This document shows positions 55,941 to 64,000 of a stretch of DNA of 64,000 nucleotides, in pieces. Position 1 is the first letter of the stretch. Each line of letters begins with the position of its first letter. The stretch covers positions 187,960,348 through 188,024,347 of the forward strand of contig CM024753.1 in assembly GCA_014218235.1 (NCBI GenBank), given 5' to 3'. The notes under the pieces are model-generated. The model did no database searches and had not been told where the DNA came from. It was given only the letters and a program-made list of their open reading frames with translations. This stretch comes from Colocasia esculenta (Eukaryota > Streptophyta > Magnoliopsida > Alismatales > Araceae). The position numbers and the translations under genes were made by a program.

Positions 55941-56299
55941 ACCAGCGGTAAGTGGTGGCGAGAGCTAGCCCACCCACATGACATGTACTTTTTTGTGTTT
56001 TCTCCATGATAATGTGTACCCAGTGGGGTACTTTATGATGTACTTTTGGGGTTGCCCCCCCCCCCCCCCCCCCCCCCCACTTTTGGCCATGATATATGTA
56101 TAGCATGTGTTCTTTGCCTTCTCCCTTTCCGTCTTGCCTAAAAAGCACCTAAACAACCAAGTTAAATGCCTGTTCTGACTCAGTCCCTTGCACAATAGGC
56201 AAACTAGACTTCATGATCTTGTCAAGGGGTTGAGCCTTTATTAACTAAGGCGGAAATAAAGGAACAACATAATTAAAATGCAACATGCAAGTAGGCAGA
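55941..56299. other. Non-coding, with a 24-bp poly-C run
   Basis: C24 at 56055-56078. Nothing else recognised. Confidence 0.7.
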
Positions 56300-57360
56300 T
56301 GCTAACATAAAATAAATAAAAAGTGAGCATGCACTTGACGCATTCATACAAATGGAGTGTGGTTTTTTTGTGTTTTCAGCATATTTTAATTTTTTTTTGG
56401 ATTATGACATGTTCAATTTTTTTTGTTTTGAAAATATTTAATTTTTTCGTGATTTTTAAATTATTAAAAAAATTGTGGTTTGAAATTTTTTTTTTAAATA
56501 TCAATTTTGTGGTTTTGAAAATATTCAATTTTTTGTGGTTTGAAAATATTCACTTTTTTTGGATTTTGAAGTATTCTATTTTTTTATTTTAAAATAAGGG
56601 CCGCAACCCGACGTAGTCCCTTCTAAAAAGGCGCGCGGAACGAAGGGAATCTGCTCTAATTGGAAAAACTTGGTACTTGGACCCTTTAACTACTCAGCCA
56701 TCATTAAGAGTTCATTAATAATTCTTACGTGTGTTAAACAGAGGTTAGACGTGCTTAAGTGGTGTCTTCACCCGAGGTGGCTTTCGGCGACGTCCTCTTT
56801 AGTTGATCGTTGCCTTGCCTTGAACCTAGGATGTATCTGTAGGGGAAGGAGGAAGATGGTATTTAGGAAGTCTGCCAACAGTTTGGGTGACCGGAGAGAC
56901 ACTCATTCCTCTGCCCTACACCCAATGTGGTTCAGTCTTTTTGGCTTATGGGATTTTGGCACGCTTACGACTAGGTCCTTTTGGATCTCTGCGGGGACTT
57001 TGCCGCTCTTGACATGCTTTTATATTTGGTTTGCCTTGTTTTGGCTCTTTTACTTTGATTTTCCTTGTTTTCTTTCTTTTCCCCTTATTAGGCCTTGACC
57101 TATGCCCACTTAAGCTTTGAACGGATTCAAAGGTCAATCCCTTAGGTTCCCCTTTCTATTGGCAGACCGAGTGGAAAGAAACAGGTAATGTCCTAGACTC
57201 TTGGCTAGACATTGATCTCCCTTAGATTTCGTGCTTCTAGCTTCCGAGGGTGGGCGTGTGAGTGTGTGGGTGTCGACACCTCAGGTTAACCCACGAAGAA
57301 TAGAAAATCAATTAGAAATGACAGATTTTCATTTTAGGGTCCGTGTACCATATCAGTCCA
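56300..57360. mobile_element. Ogre-like leader or 3' region remnant
   Basis: 56385-56600 is an A/T-rich quasi-repeat resembling 14378-14570. 56968-57010 repeats the GGATCTCTGCGGGGACTTTG motif seen twice at 14925-15055, followed by CGCTCTTGACATGC. It adjoins the minus-strand pol remnant at 57368, so it may be the 3' non-coding region of that element. No coding frame is credible. Confidence 0.45.
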
Positions 57361-57367
57361 AACACCT

Positions 57368-60275
57368 ATCTAGGGGTAGTATTTCTTGAGATAAAGCCCA
57401 TTCCAAGGATGAGAGAGCTCCTCACTCTCCGCGTTCACTAGCCTGTATGCGTTGCCTGGATATGCTTCTTTAACTACGTACAGCCCTTCCCAGTTTGGTT
57501 GGAGTTTGGATCGGGGACCACCAGGTTTTACAAAAATTCTTTTGATTACCATTTCACTGACTTTACATTTTCTCTCAATTACCTTCTTTTGGTAGAAACG
57601 TGTGAGCCTATTCTGATATGATCTTGTGTGTTCTGCGGCGACCAGACGCTTCTCATCTAAGAGTTCCAGTTGTGCTAGGAGCGATTCACGCTGCTCATCG
57701 ATTGACAAGTCCTTGTCAAGCTGAACCCTTAGTGAGGGAAAGAGAATCTCATATGGTACTACAGCCTCCATTCCATAAGTGAGGGCGAATGGTGTTTGCC
57801 TCGTGGGACTACGGATCGAAGTGCGGTAGGTCTATAGAGCTTCTACAAGCTTTTCTGGCCAATCCAATAACTTATTAGCCTCACAGGTTTTCTTGATGAT
57901 TTTGATTAAAGTTTTATTTGTGGCCTCTACTTGGCCATTGCCTTGCGGATAGTATGGAGATGAATGATGCAATGCAATTTTATACTTGTTGTAGAGGTCA
58001 CGAAGCTATTGAGAGATGAATTGTAGTCCATTGTCGGTGATGATGGTACTTGGGATGCCGAACCTGGTGATAATGTTCTTCATGATGAATTTGCACACGG
58101 TTGTTGCCTTGACCTCCGCATATACTTCAGCTTCCGCCCACTTGATGAAGCACTCTATTGCAGTGAGGATGTATGCCATAGATTTGTTTTGGGAGTTTAG
58201 ATCACCAAGGGGACCAATGATGTCGAAAGCCCACATAGAGAAAGGCCATGGGGAGGATATTAGGTGGAGTGTAGAGGATGGAGAATGGATCTTGTCAGCG
58301 TGCAGTTGGCACTTAACACACCGACGGACAAAGATGGAACAATCCTCCTCTAAAGTGGGCCAGTAAAAGCCTTGCCTAAGGATCTTCTTGTCAAGTATTT
58401 GGCTATTCACTTGGCCACCGCACACACCGGAATGCGCCTCCTCAACAACCTTCAACACTTCATCATCATCCAAGCATCTGAGCAAAACACCGGTGAGTCC
58501 CCTTCTATAAAGAGTGTTTTCAACTAGGGTGTATTTCTGGGACAGTCTCCTTATTGCTTTCTTCTCATCACTCGTGGCTTCCTCAGGGTACGTCTGATTC
58601 CTGCAATACTTAGCTATCTCATAATACCATGGTTTCTCCTCATCCTCTAATTCCTCTTCTAGCTTCAATAACATGATTTCTGTTTTGCTCTTCCTTCTTC
58701 AACACCTCTTCCTTGATCCATAGAAAGATGGGATCTTGAACAGCTGGTGTATGATGACGTGCAATCTGGATCCTGTCAAAATCCCCGGGATAACACATGT
58801 TAAGAGTTGAAGCGATAGTAGCAAGAGTGTCTGCTAGAAGATTCTGGTGATGAGGCACATGGACAAAGATAAGTTTGCAGAATAGCTTGGCATAATCTGA
58901 GGCAAGTTCTTGATATGGCTTGAGCTTTGGATCCCGAGTGTGATATTTGGTGAGCACTTAGCGTAAAACCAGTTTATTATCACCTACAATTCGCAGATGG
59001 GTGACACCATAGAAGTGGGCGAGCTCAAGGCCGGCCAACAAGGCTTCATATTCAGCTATATTGTTGGTGGTGCGGATCGAAGTGCGGTAGGCCCATAGAG
59101 CTTCTACAAGCTTTTCTGGCCAATCCGAGAACTTATTAGCCTCACAGGTTTTCTTGATGATTTTGATTAAGGTTTTGTTTGTGGCCTCTGGTTGGCCATT
59201 ACCTTGCGGATAGTATGGAGATGAATGATGCAATACAATTTTATGCCTGTTGCAGAGGTCACGGAGCTATTGAGAGATGAATTGTGGTCCATTGTCAATG
59301 ATGATGGTACTTGGGATGCCGAACTTGGAAATAATGTTCTTCATGATGAATTTGCACACGGTTGTTGCCTTGACCTCCGCATATGCTTCAGCTTCCACCT
59401 ACTTGGTGAAGTACTCCGTTGCAGTGAGGATGTATGACTTGGATTTGTTTTGGGAGTTTGGATCACCAAGGGGACCAATGATGTCGAAAGCCCACATAGT
59501 GAAAGGCCATGGGGAGGATATTGGGTGGAGTGTAGAGGATGGAGAATGGATCTTGTCAGCGTGCAGTTGGCACTTAACACACCAATGGACAAAGATGGAA
59601 CAATCCTCCTCTAGAGTGGGCCAGTAAAAGCCTTGCCTAAGGATCTTCTTGGCAAGCATTTATCCATTCACATGGCCACCGCAGACACCAGAATGCGCCT
59701 CCTCAACAACCTTCAACACTTCATCATCATCCAAGCATCTGAGCAAAACACCGGTAAGTCCCCTTCTATAGAGAGTGTTTCCAACCAGGGTGTATTTCTG
59801 GGATAGTCTCCTTATTGCTTTTTTCTCATCACTCGTGGCTTCCTCAGGGTACGACTGATTCCTGCAATACTTAGCTATCTCATAATACCATGGTTTCTCC
59901 ACATCCTCCAATTCCTCTTCTAGCTCTAATAACATGATTTCTGTTTTGCTCTTCCTCTCTTCCTTCTTCAATACCTCTTCCTTGATCCATAGAAAGACGG
60001 GGTCTTGAACAGCTGGTGTATGACGACGTGCAATCTGGATGTTGTCAAAATCCCTGGGATAACACATGTTGAGAGTTGAAGCCATAGTAGCAAGAGCGTC
60101 TGCTAGAAGATTCTGGTGACGAGGCACATGGACAAAGATAAGTTTGGAGAATATCTTGGCATAGGCTGAGGCAAGTTCTTGATATGGCTTGAGCTTTGGA
60201 TCCCGAGTGTGATATTTGGTGAGCACTTGGCATAAAATCAGTTGACTATCACCTACAATTCGCAGATGGGTGACA
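57368..60275 (-). pseudogene. Tat/Ogre pol remnant, RNase H-integrase duplicated in tandem
   Basis: Minus strand, right to left. Copy B (60275-59073) reads LRIVGDSQLILCQVL, FVHVPRHQNLLADALAT (RNase H end), AHSGVCGGHV, QGFYWPTLEEDCSIFV and CVKCQLH (integrase zinc region), WAFDIIGPLGD and IDNG-like (core), NGQPEATNKTL (Glu region). Copy A (59072-57812) then starts again in RNase H with NNIAEYEALLAGLELAHFYG and repeats the same order. 57771-57368 gives the integrase C-terminus once (MEAVVPYEILFPSLRV, NWEGLYVVKEAYPGNAYRL, WNGLYLKKYYP). Several frames are broken. Gag, protease and RT are absent. Confidence 0.85.
57812..60275. repeat. 1.26-kb direct tandem duplication
   Basis: Copies start with CGGATCGAAGTGCGGTAGG at 57812 and 59073. 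Sequence agreement is high along the length. Copy B stops at 60275, where LTR-like DNA begins. Confidence 0.9.
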
Positions 60276-60276
60276 A

Positions 60277-61133
60277 TGTAACGTAGCGTATTTTTCGGTT
60301 CTTCGTGGATCCTCGCTGAGTGGTTGTTTGAATCTGTGTTTACTGGCTCTAGTCTGGTGCTCATGAATAATGTGGGGTCATTGAGCCTTGATCGTGGTTT
60401 CTGTGCATTGTGTGGGGCTTAGTGGGCCGGCAGTTTGGGCCCATAGCACCAGTTGGTTCACTGGTTGTTAACGCGATAGGGGTGTGCGTCGTGTTCTTAA
60501 CGCGACAGTGCTGGTGGTCACGTTCTGCTTGCCGACCGAGAGGTGGCCTTCGTCTTCATGCGCGCCGCGTGTCTCGCGCTGGGCGGCATGCTGTCGTCGG
60601 CCTTGCGAAGGTGACGCCCTAAACCGTCACGTTCAGGTCGCAACGGAGGGGTACGTCGCGTCCTTAACCGCAAACACTTCTTAACCCTGGTCGGCCAGAC
60701 AGAGCTGGGCAAGCTCTGTTTGGCCAGAGGGAGGAGCTGCTGCAGGGAATCTCGAGCGATTTGGCCTATTGGACGTCGCACAGAGCGAGGGAGACGTCGG
60801 GTTGTGAACGGTCTTCGTGTTCTTCGCGAAGGTAGGGTGATTCTGCCCATTTTCATGTTGTGAATCGCATGTGACGCAAGTTCAATTTGTTAATGGCTTA
60901 ATGAATAGTAGATATCATGCTAGGGCATTGAGTAAAGCATGAAAAATAGGAATTAAACGTGGTTTGTATGGTTTGTGGGGGTGATCCAGAGATGGGAACC
61001 CGGATTAGCGTTCCGACCTGTGAAAGCGACGGAGCCCTCTGTCGCGTTCTAAACGCGACAGGCCGACCTGTCGCGTTAGGCTTTTGGATCACGACATGTC
61101 GGGGTGTCGCGATCAGAAGGCGACAGTTGCCTA
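60277..61133 (+). mobile_element. LTR-like fragment starting TGTAACG
   Basis: It cuts the pol remnant at 60275. It carries many TTAACGCGAC/TCGCG words (60470-60700 and 61020-61120), as in other LTRs of the window. A matching CA end and target duplication are not visible, and the copia LTR starts at 61134. Orientation is a guess. The short ORFs are not credible. Confidence 0.45.
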
Positions 61134-62479
61134 TGTTGCGGAGTTGCCCGATTATCCGTTAAAGTAATCTAGAAGGGGCGGAATTCCCAATATGGTAATC
61201 TAGATAGATACTGCCTCTTAAAAACTATTATCACGTTCTTTTTCTTAAAGCACAGATTATCAAGACAGTATCAAGATCTAAACTATGTGTAGATGATGTA
61301 GAAACCTATCTAGTGTGTGAATATGCAACGTGTCTATCAAACATCTATCGTAGAAATGATCAAACCACGAGACACGCAGATTTACGTGGTTCGGAGTACA
61401 CAACAGTGTATCCTACGTCCACGGCACACACACACACACAGAGTAAACTGCTTATGAGCGAGTTCAGTGACTACAACTCACACACACACGTGTTTTCTGA
61501 TGTGCACCCACGATCAGAACAACACACACACGTGATCTCAAGCACAAGAGACGCTTGAATCACACAAACACACACACAGTTGATGAGAATTATGAAACAG
61601 GAAGAGTTCAGAGCGTAGGAGTAAATCCTAATGTGGAACTCTTCTGAGAACGCCTGGATGGAGTTCAAACTTCGACTTGAGTGCTCTGGACTGATGGAGA
61701 AGGTTGAATCCACGACGATCTATCTTCAGTACTGCAGGATCAACTGATCTTTCGGTCTCTGCACTGCAGACTTGAAGCAGAGCAGCAGCAACTTCTTTTC
61801 TCTTGGACTTGGCTTTAGGGTTTTTGGTTGTGGCTGCTTCTGTACGAGATTCTCTTCAAAAGGATGCTTATATAGTTGTGTTTTCATGTGGAGAGTCGTG
61901 GGACTTGAAAACACAATCTTGGATATGAAGGAAGGTTTCCGTATTTGAAGATCCTCTGCATCTGTCGACAGGTTCTGAGTATCTGTCGACAGATTGCAAC
62001 AGATTTGCAACAGACAGACTTCAGGTTGCTCTGGTCTGTGGCATCTGTCGACAGGCGATATCCATCTGTCGACAGGCAGAGACAGTTTTGCCAAAACACA
62101 GAACTCTGGTATTTCTGTCTGCGACATCTGTCGACAGGTCTCTGAGAATCTGTCGACAGGTGCTCTCAGTATCTTCAGTCTGATCACAACTGCGGCATCT
62201 GTCGACATATGCCTTTGGGTCTGTCGACAGGTACATGTATACTCTGTGATTGTGATCATTTTCTCATGATTTGAGAAGGCTTGGTTATATGCATTTGTAC
62301 CTGCATGATAAAACATGTATAGTTAGGTATAATGTAGACATAGATAACCAAATATTGTATCATCTTAATTGACATGTATGAAACCTCAATTCAACTCATT
62401 CATCATTAAAAACATTGTTTGACTTTCATTTATCACTTAGAGTGTGAATTCACTTAGTTTCCAGAATATGAACCCAACA
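61134..62479 (-). repeat. Ty1/copia 3' LTR (about 1346 bp)
   Basis: On the minus strand it starts TGTTGGGTTCATATTC at 62479, directly after the polypurine tract, and ends ...CTCCGCAACA at 61134, giving TGTTG...CAACA ends. The inner boundary is certain; the 61134 end is inferred from the inverted ends. It contains TTTACGTGGTTCGGAGT and CCTACGTCCACGG on the plus strand, words common in plant copia LTRs, a CA-rich stretch (61420-61580) and the paired palindromes at 61962-62230. Confidence 0.7.
61962..62230. repeat. Four pairs of the palindrome CTGTCGACAG
   Basis: Eight sites at 61962, 61983, 62045, 62066, 62128, 62150, 62199 and 62221; seven are perfect and 62199 has T in the last position. Start-to-start distance inside pairs is 21-22 bp, and between pairs 83, 83 and 71 bp. 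The sequence between sites is not repeated at the same level. Confidence 0.9.
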
Positions 62480-62480
62480 T

Positions 62481-62495
62481 TCTCCCCCTTTTTGA
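62481..62495 (-). other. Copia polypurine tract
   Basis: Minus strand CAAAAAGGGGGAGA, one base from the LTR start. It is preceded by TTTTGTCATCAT, the usual context in SIRE-like copia elements. A second, similar purine tract lies 60 bp upstream in element sense at about 62541-62553. Confidence 0.85.
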
Positions 62496-62771
62496 TGATG
62501 ACAAAATTATTCAATTAATGCTCATGAACTTGAGGTTTCTTCTCCCCCTTTTGACAACATCAAAAGTAAAGACAACACTCACATATGTAGATTTGCACAG
62601 AACATGTGATTTCATTCATTGGAAAGGGAAGCATTCACATGACAAAAGTGTGACTGGAGTAACATGAAGTGAAAATACATAAAGAAAAGGAAATAACAAA
62701 AGACAGAAACAACATTGCTCAGACTGAAGTGAAAGTACAGGACATGACCCACTCCTATACATCTAGTATAT

Positions 62772-63956
62772 CTAAGCAGCATCATCTTCAGGAGCTTGAG
62801 GAGGGGCATGACGCTCAGTTGCAAGTCTATCAATGCGTGTGTCCAAGGTATCCATTCTTTCATGCAGCCTCTCAAAACCCTGTGTCATTTGGACTTGTAG
62901 CTGGGCTAACAAATCCCTAATGGAGGGCTGAGCAGCTTCACCAATACCAGCATCTCCCGGAGCATCTAGTGGCTCTGACTGGGAGTCTTCATCACCTTCT
63001 TCAGCATCTTCTTCATCATCAACTTGATCGTCAGCCCCAATGAAATCTTCATCCTCGGCAGCAGCAGGTGCCTTGCCCTTAAGTTCCCGGGTGACGACCC
63101 CATCCACTAGCTTGTAGCCCATGCGTGAGGCGGCAGTGATATCAAAGCTGTTGCGGGAGTTGAGTGAGACACACTCACTGTCTGGAATGGAAATGCCAAT
63201 AAACTTCAAAAGAGAAGTAATTTGGCAAGCAAAGGGCATGGATCTCCTGGGTTGGTAGAAACACTTGGTGATCAAGTTAAACATCAGGAGAGGAAGATTT
63301 ATTGGTTCACAATGAAGGAAGAAGGTAAACAGTGATTTGTGAACATTGGTGACGAGTTCACGACTGCCATGCTTTGGCGCAATGCAAGTGGTGAATATTT
63401 GGTGAATCATGCGGTTGAGTGGAGGGAAGGTGTTGGCATTGAGCTTAGCAATCTCCTTTGTTGTATCATAAGGTTGAAGAGTAAGAAGGGGATAGTAGAC
63501 AGAGGCGTCTGGATGATGAGCAAGAATATCCGCCCCGGTGTTCGGAATCTGGAGGGCAGTGCTAAGAAGGTTAGCAGTGATTTGAAAGGGAGTGCCCTTC
63601 ACAGAGGTGTAGAACCCTTGAGCAGAGGTGGAGAGATTGTTGAAGAACTCAGTTACGGCAGTGGGGGAGTATGCCGTATGAGCGTAGAGAAAGACTGTCC
63701 AACCCTGGGTATCAAACAGGGGTTGGAGGTTGGGAAAGAGATCGGCCAAGGAGTGGAAATCCACAAAACGTGGAGGAACAAACTTTGTGAATGTACCGTG
63801 AACCCGTTTGAGATTGAGACGGGGAGGTACGACCAACTCTGGAAGGCGATCATCCCGGTGTTTGGTCCGACGTTCATCGTGAGCCCTGGATCCTTCGCCG
63901 GGCGAGGAGGAGGCGGGACGACGACGTGAGGCCAACTTCTTCGCCTTGGGTGCCAT
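62772..63956 (-). CDS. Large 3' ORF of a copia element (plant transposon protein domain)
   Basis: 394 codons, fully open. It starts MAPKAKKLASRRRPASSSPGE with a basic N-terminus. The middle resembles the 'putative plant transposon protein' family (PF20167): FVDFHSLADLFPNL, GWTVFLYAHTAYSPTAVTEF, FNNLSTSAQGFYTSVKGTPF, HQIFTTCIAPKHGSRE. An acidic stretch (DQVDDEEDAEEGDEDSQSE) and a C-terminal coiled-coil segment (LLAQLQVQMTQGFERLHERM) follow. It lies about 290 bp before the 3' LTR, the place of the extra ORF in SIRE-like copia elements. No transmembrane segment is obvious. Upstream element parts lie beyond the window. Function is unknown. Confidence 0.75.
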   Translation of the reverse strand: MAPKAKKLASRRRPASSSPGEGSRAHDERRTKHRDDRLPELVVPPRLNLKRVHGTFTKFVPPRFVDFHSLADLFPNLQPLFDTQGWTVFLYAHTAYSPTAVTEFFNNLSTSAQGFYTSVKGTPFQITANLLSTALQIPNTGADILAHHPDASVYYPLLTLQPYDTTKEIAKLNANTFPPLNRMIHQIFTTCIAPKHGSRELVTNVHKSLFTFFLHCEPINLPLLMFNLITKCFYQPRRSMPFACQITSLLKFIGISIPDSECVSLNSRNSFDITAASRMGYKLVDGVVTRELKGKAPAAAEDEDFIGADDQVDDEEDAEEGDEDSQSEPLDAPGDAGIGEAAQPSIRDLLAQLQVQMTQGFERLHERMDTLDTRIDRLATERHAPPQAPEDDAA

Positions 63957-64000
63957 GGAAAAGACGAGGCACGGATGGAGAAAAGGGAAGAAGTGCTGGA

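Noticed and set aside
60410..60856. Short ORFs in the CGCG-rich LTR fragment
   Set aside because: Arg/Gly-rich readings caused by CpG-dense words, open in opposite frames.
61962..62230. CRISPR-like array (short repeats with spacers)
   Set aside because: Repeats are 10-bp palindromes in a plant copia LTR, with unequal spacing, and no cas genes; not a CRISPR.

Overview
The window is nuclear DNA from a plant, almost certainly a flowering plant, in a transposon-dominated (heterochromatin-like) part of a large genome. I see no intact host protein gene and no rRNA or tRNA gene. The evidence is a stack of plant-specific LTR retrotransposons: Ty3/gypsy chromovirus (Tekay/Del type), Ty3/gypsy Tat/Ogre type with its antisense accessory ORF, and a Ty1/copia type with a large 3' ORF. 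There is also a FAR1/MULE-derived pseudogene and a Mutator-like MITE. A 100-N assembly gap lies at 55079-55178. The species cannot be named from the sequence.

Layout. 1-4388 is a strongly G+T-biased LTR-element segment inserted into a minus-strand gypsy element (gag 4389-5011, LTR about 5168-7268). That element is in turn inserted into a FAR1-like pseudogene (7269-8156). The other side of the FAR1 fragment is cut by a plus-strand Tat element (LTR 8157-8772, gag, protease, RT, both RNase H domains, integrase, 3' minisatellite, antisense ORF, to about 25.8 kb). The Tat RT is split by a complete 10.07-kb gag-only, non-autonomous element on the minus strand (11520-21591, target-site duplication GGCCC), which itself carries a 332-bp solo LTR (17345-17676, duplication AGATG). 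This nesting gives a readable insertion order.

26.7-37.6 kb is an older LTR-like sequence split by a full-length Tekay-type element (28977-36406, duplication GATTT). That element keeps gag and the integrase tail plus chromodomain but has lost protease, RT, RNase H and the integrase core. Its gag reads as three exons separated by two short GT-AG intervals. Its 3' LTR holds a 237-bp mini-LTR insertion. 37.65-38.2 kb is a G-rich minisatellite; 38.2-42.7 kb is AT-rich intergenic DNA with three tandem-repeat blocks and a MITE.

42733-53474 is a tandem LTR-internal-LTR-internal-LTR array of a Tat derivative without gag-pol, flanked by a single TTTAC duplication. Each unit carries an antisense accessory gene with its own TATA box and a predicted 70-bp intron. 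The first copy is open across 619 codons; the second has two nonsense mutations.

53.5-61.1 kb holds fragments: a related Tat LTR, the gap, a coiled-coil coding remnant with an intron, an Ogre-like leader, and a minus-strand RNase H-integrase region tandemly duplicated (1.26 kb). 61134-64000 is the 3' end of a minus-strand copia element with an open 394-aa ORF. Its LTR carries four evenly spaced pairs of the palindrome CTGTCGACAG.

The most unusual signals are the split gag, the single-duplication tandem array with a self-promoted antisense gene, the paired palindromes in the copia LTR, and a 19-bp core shared by two minisatellites of different period.
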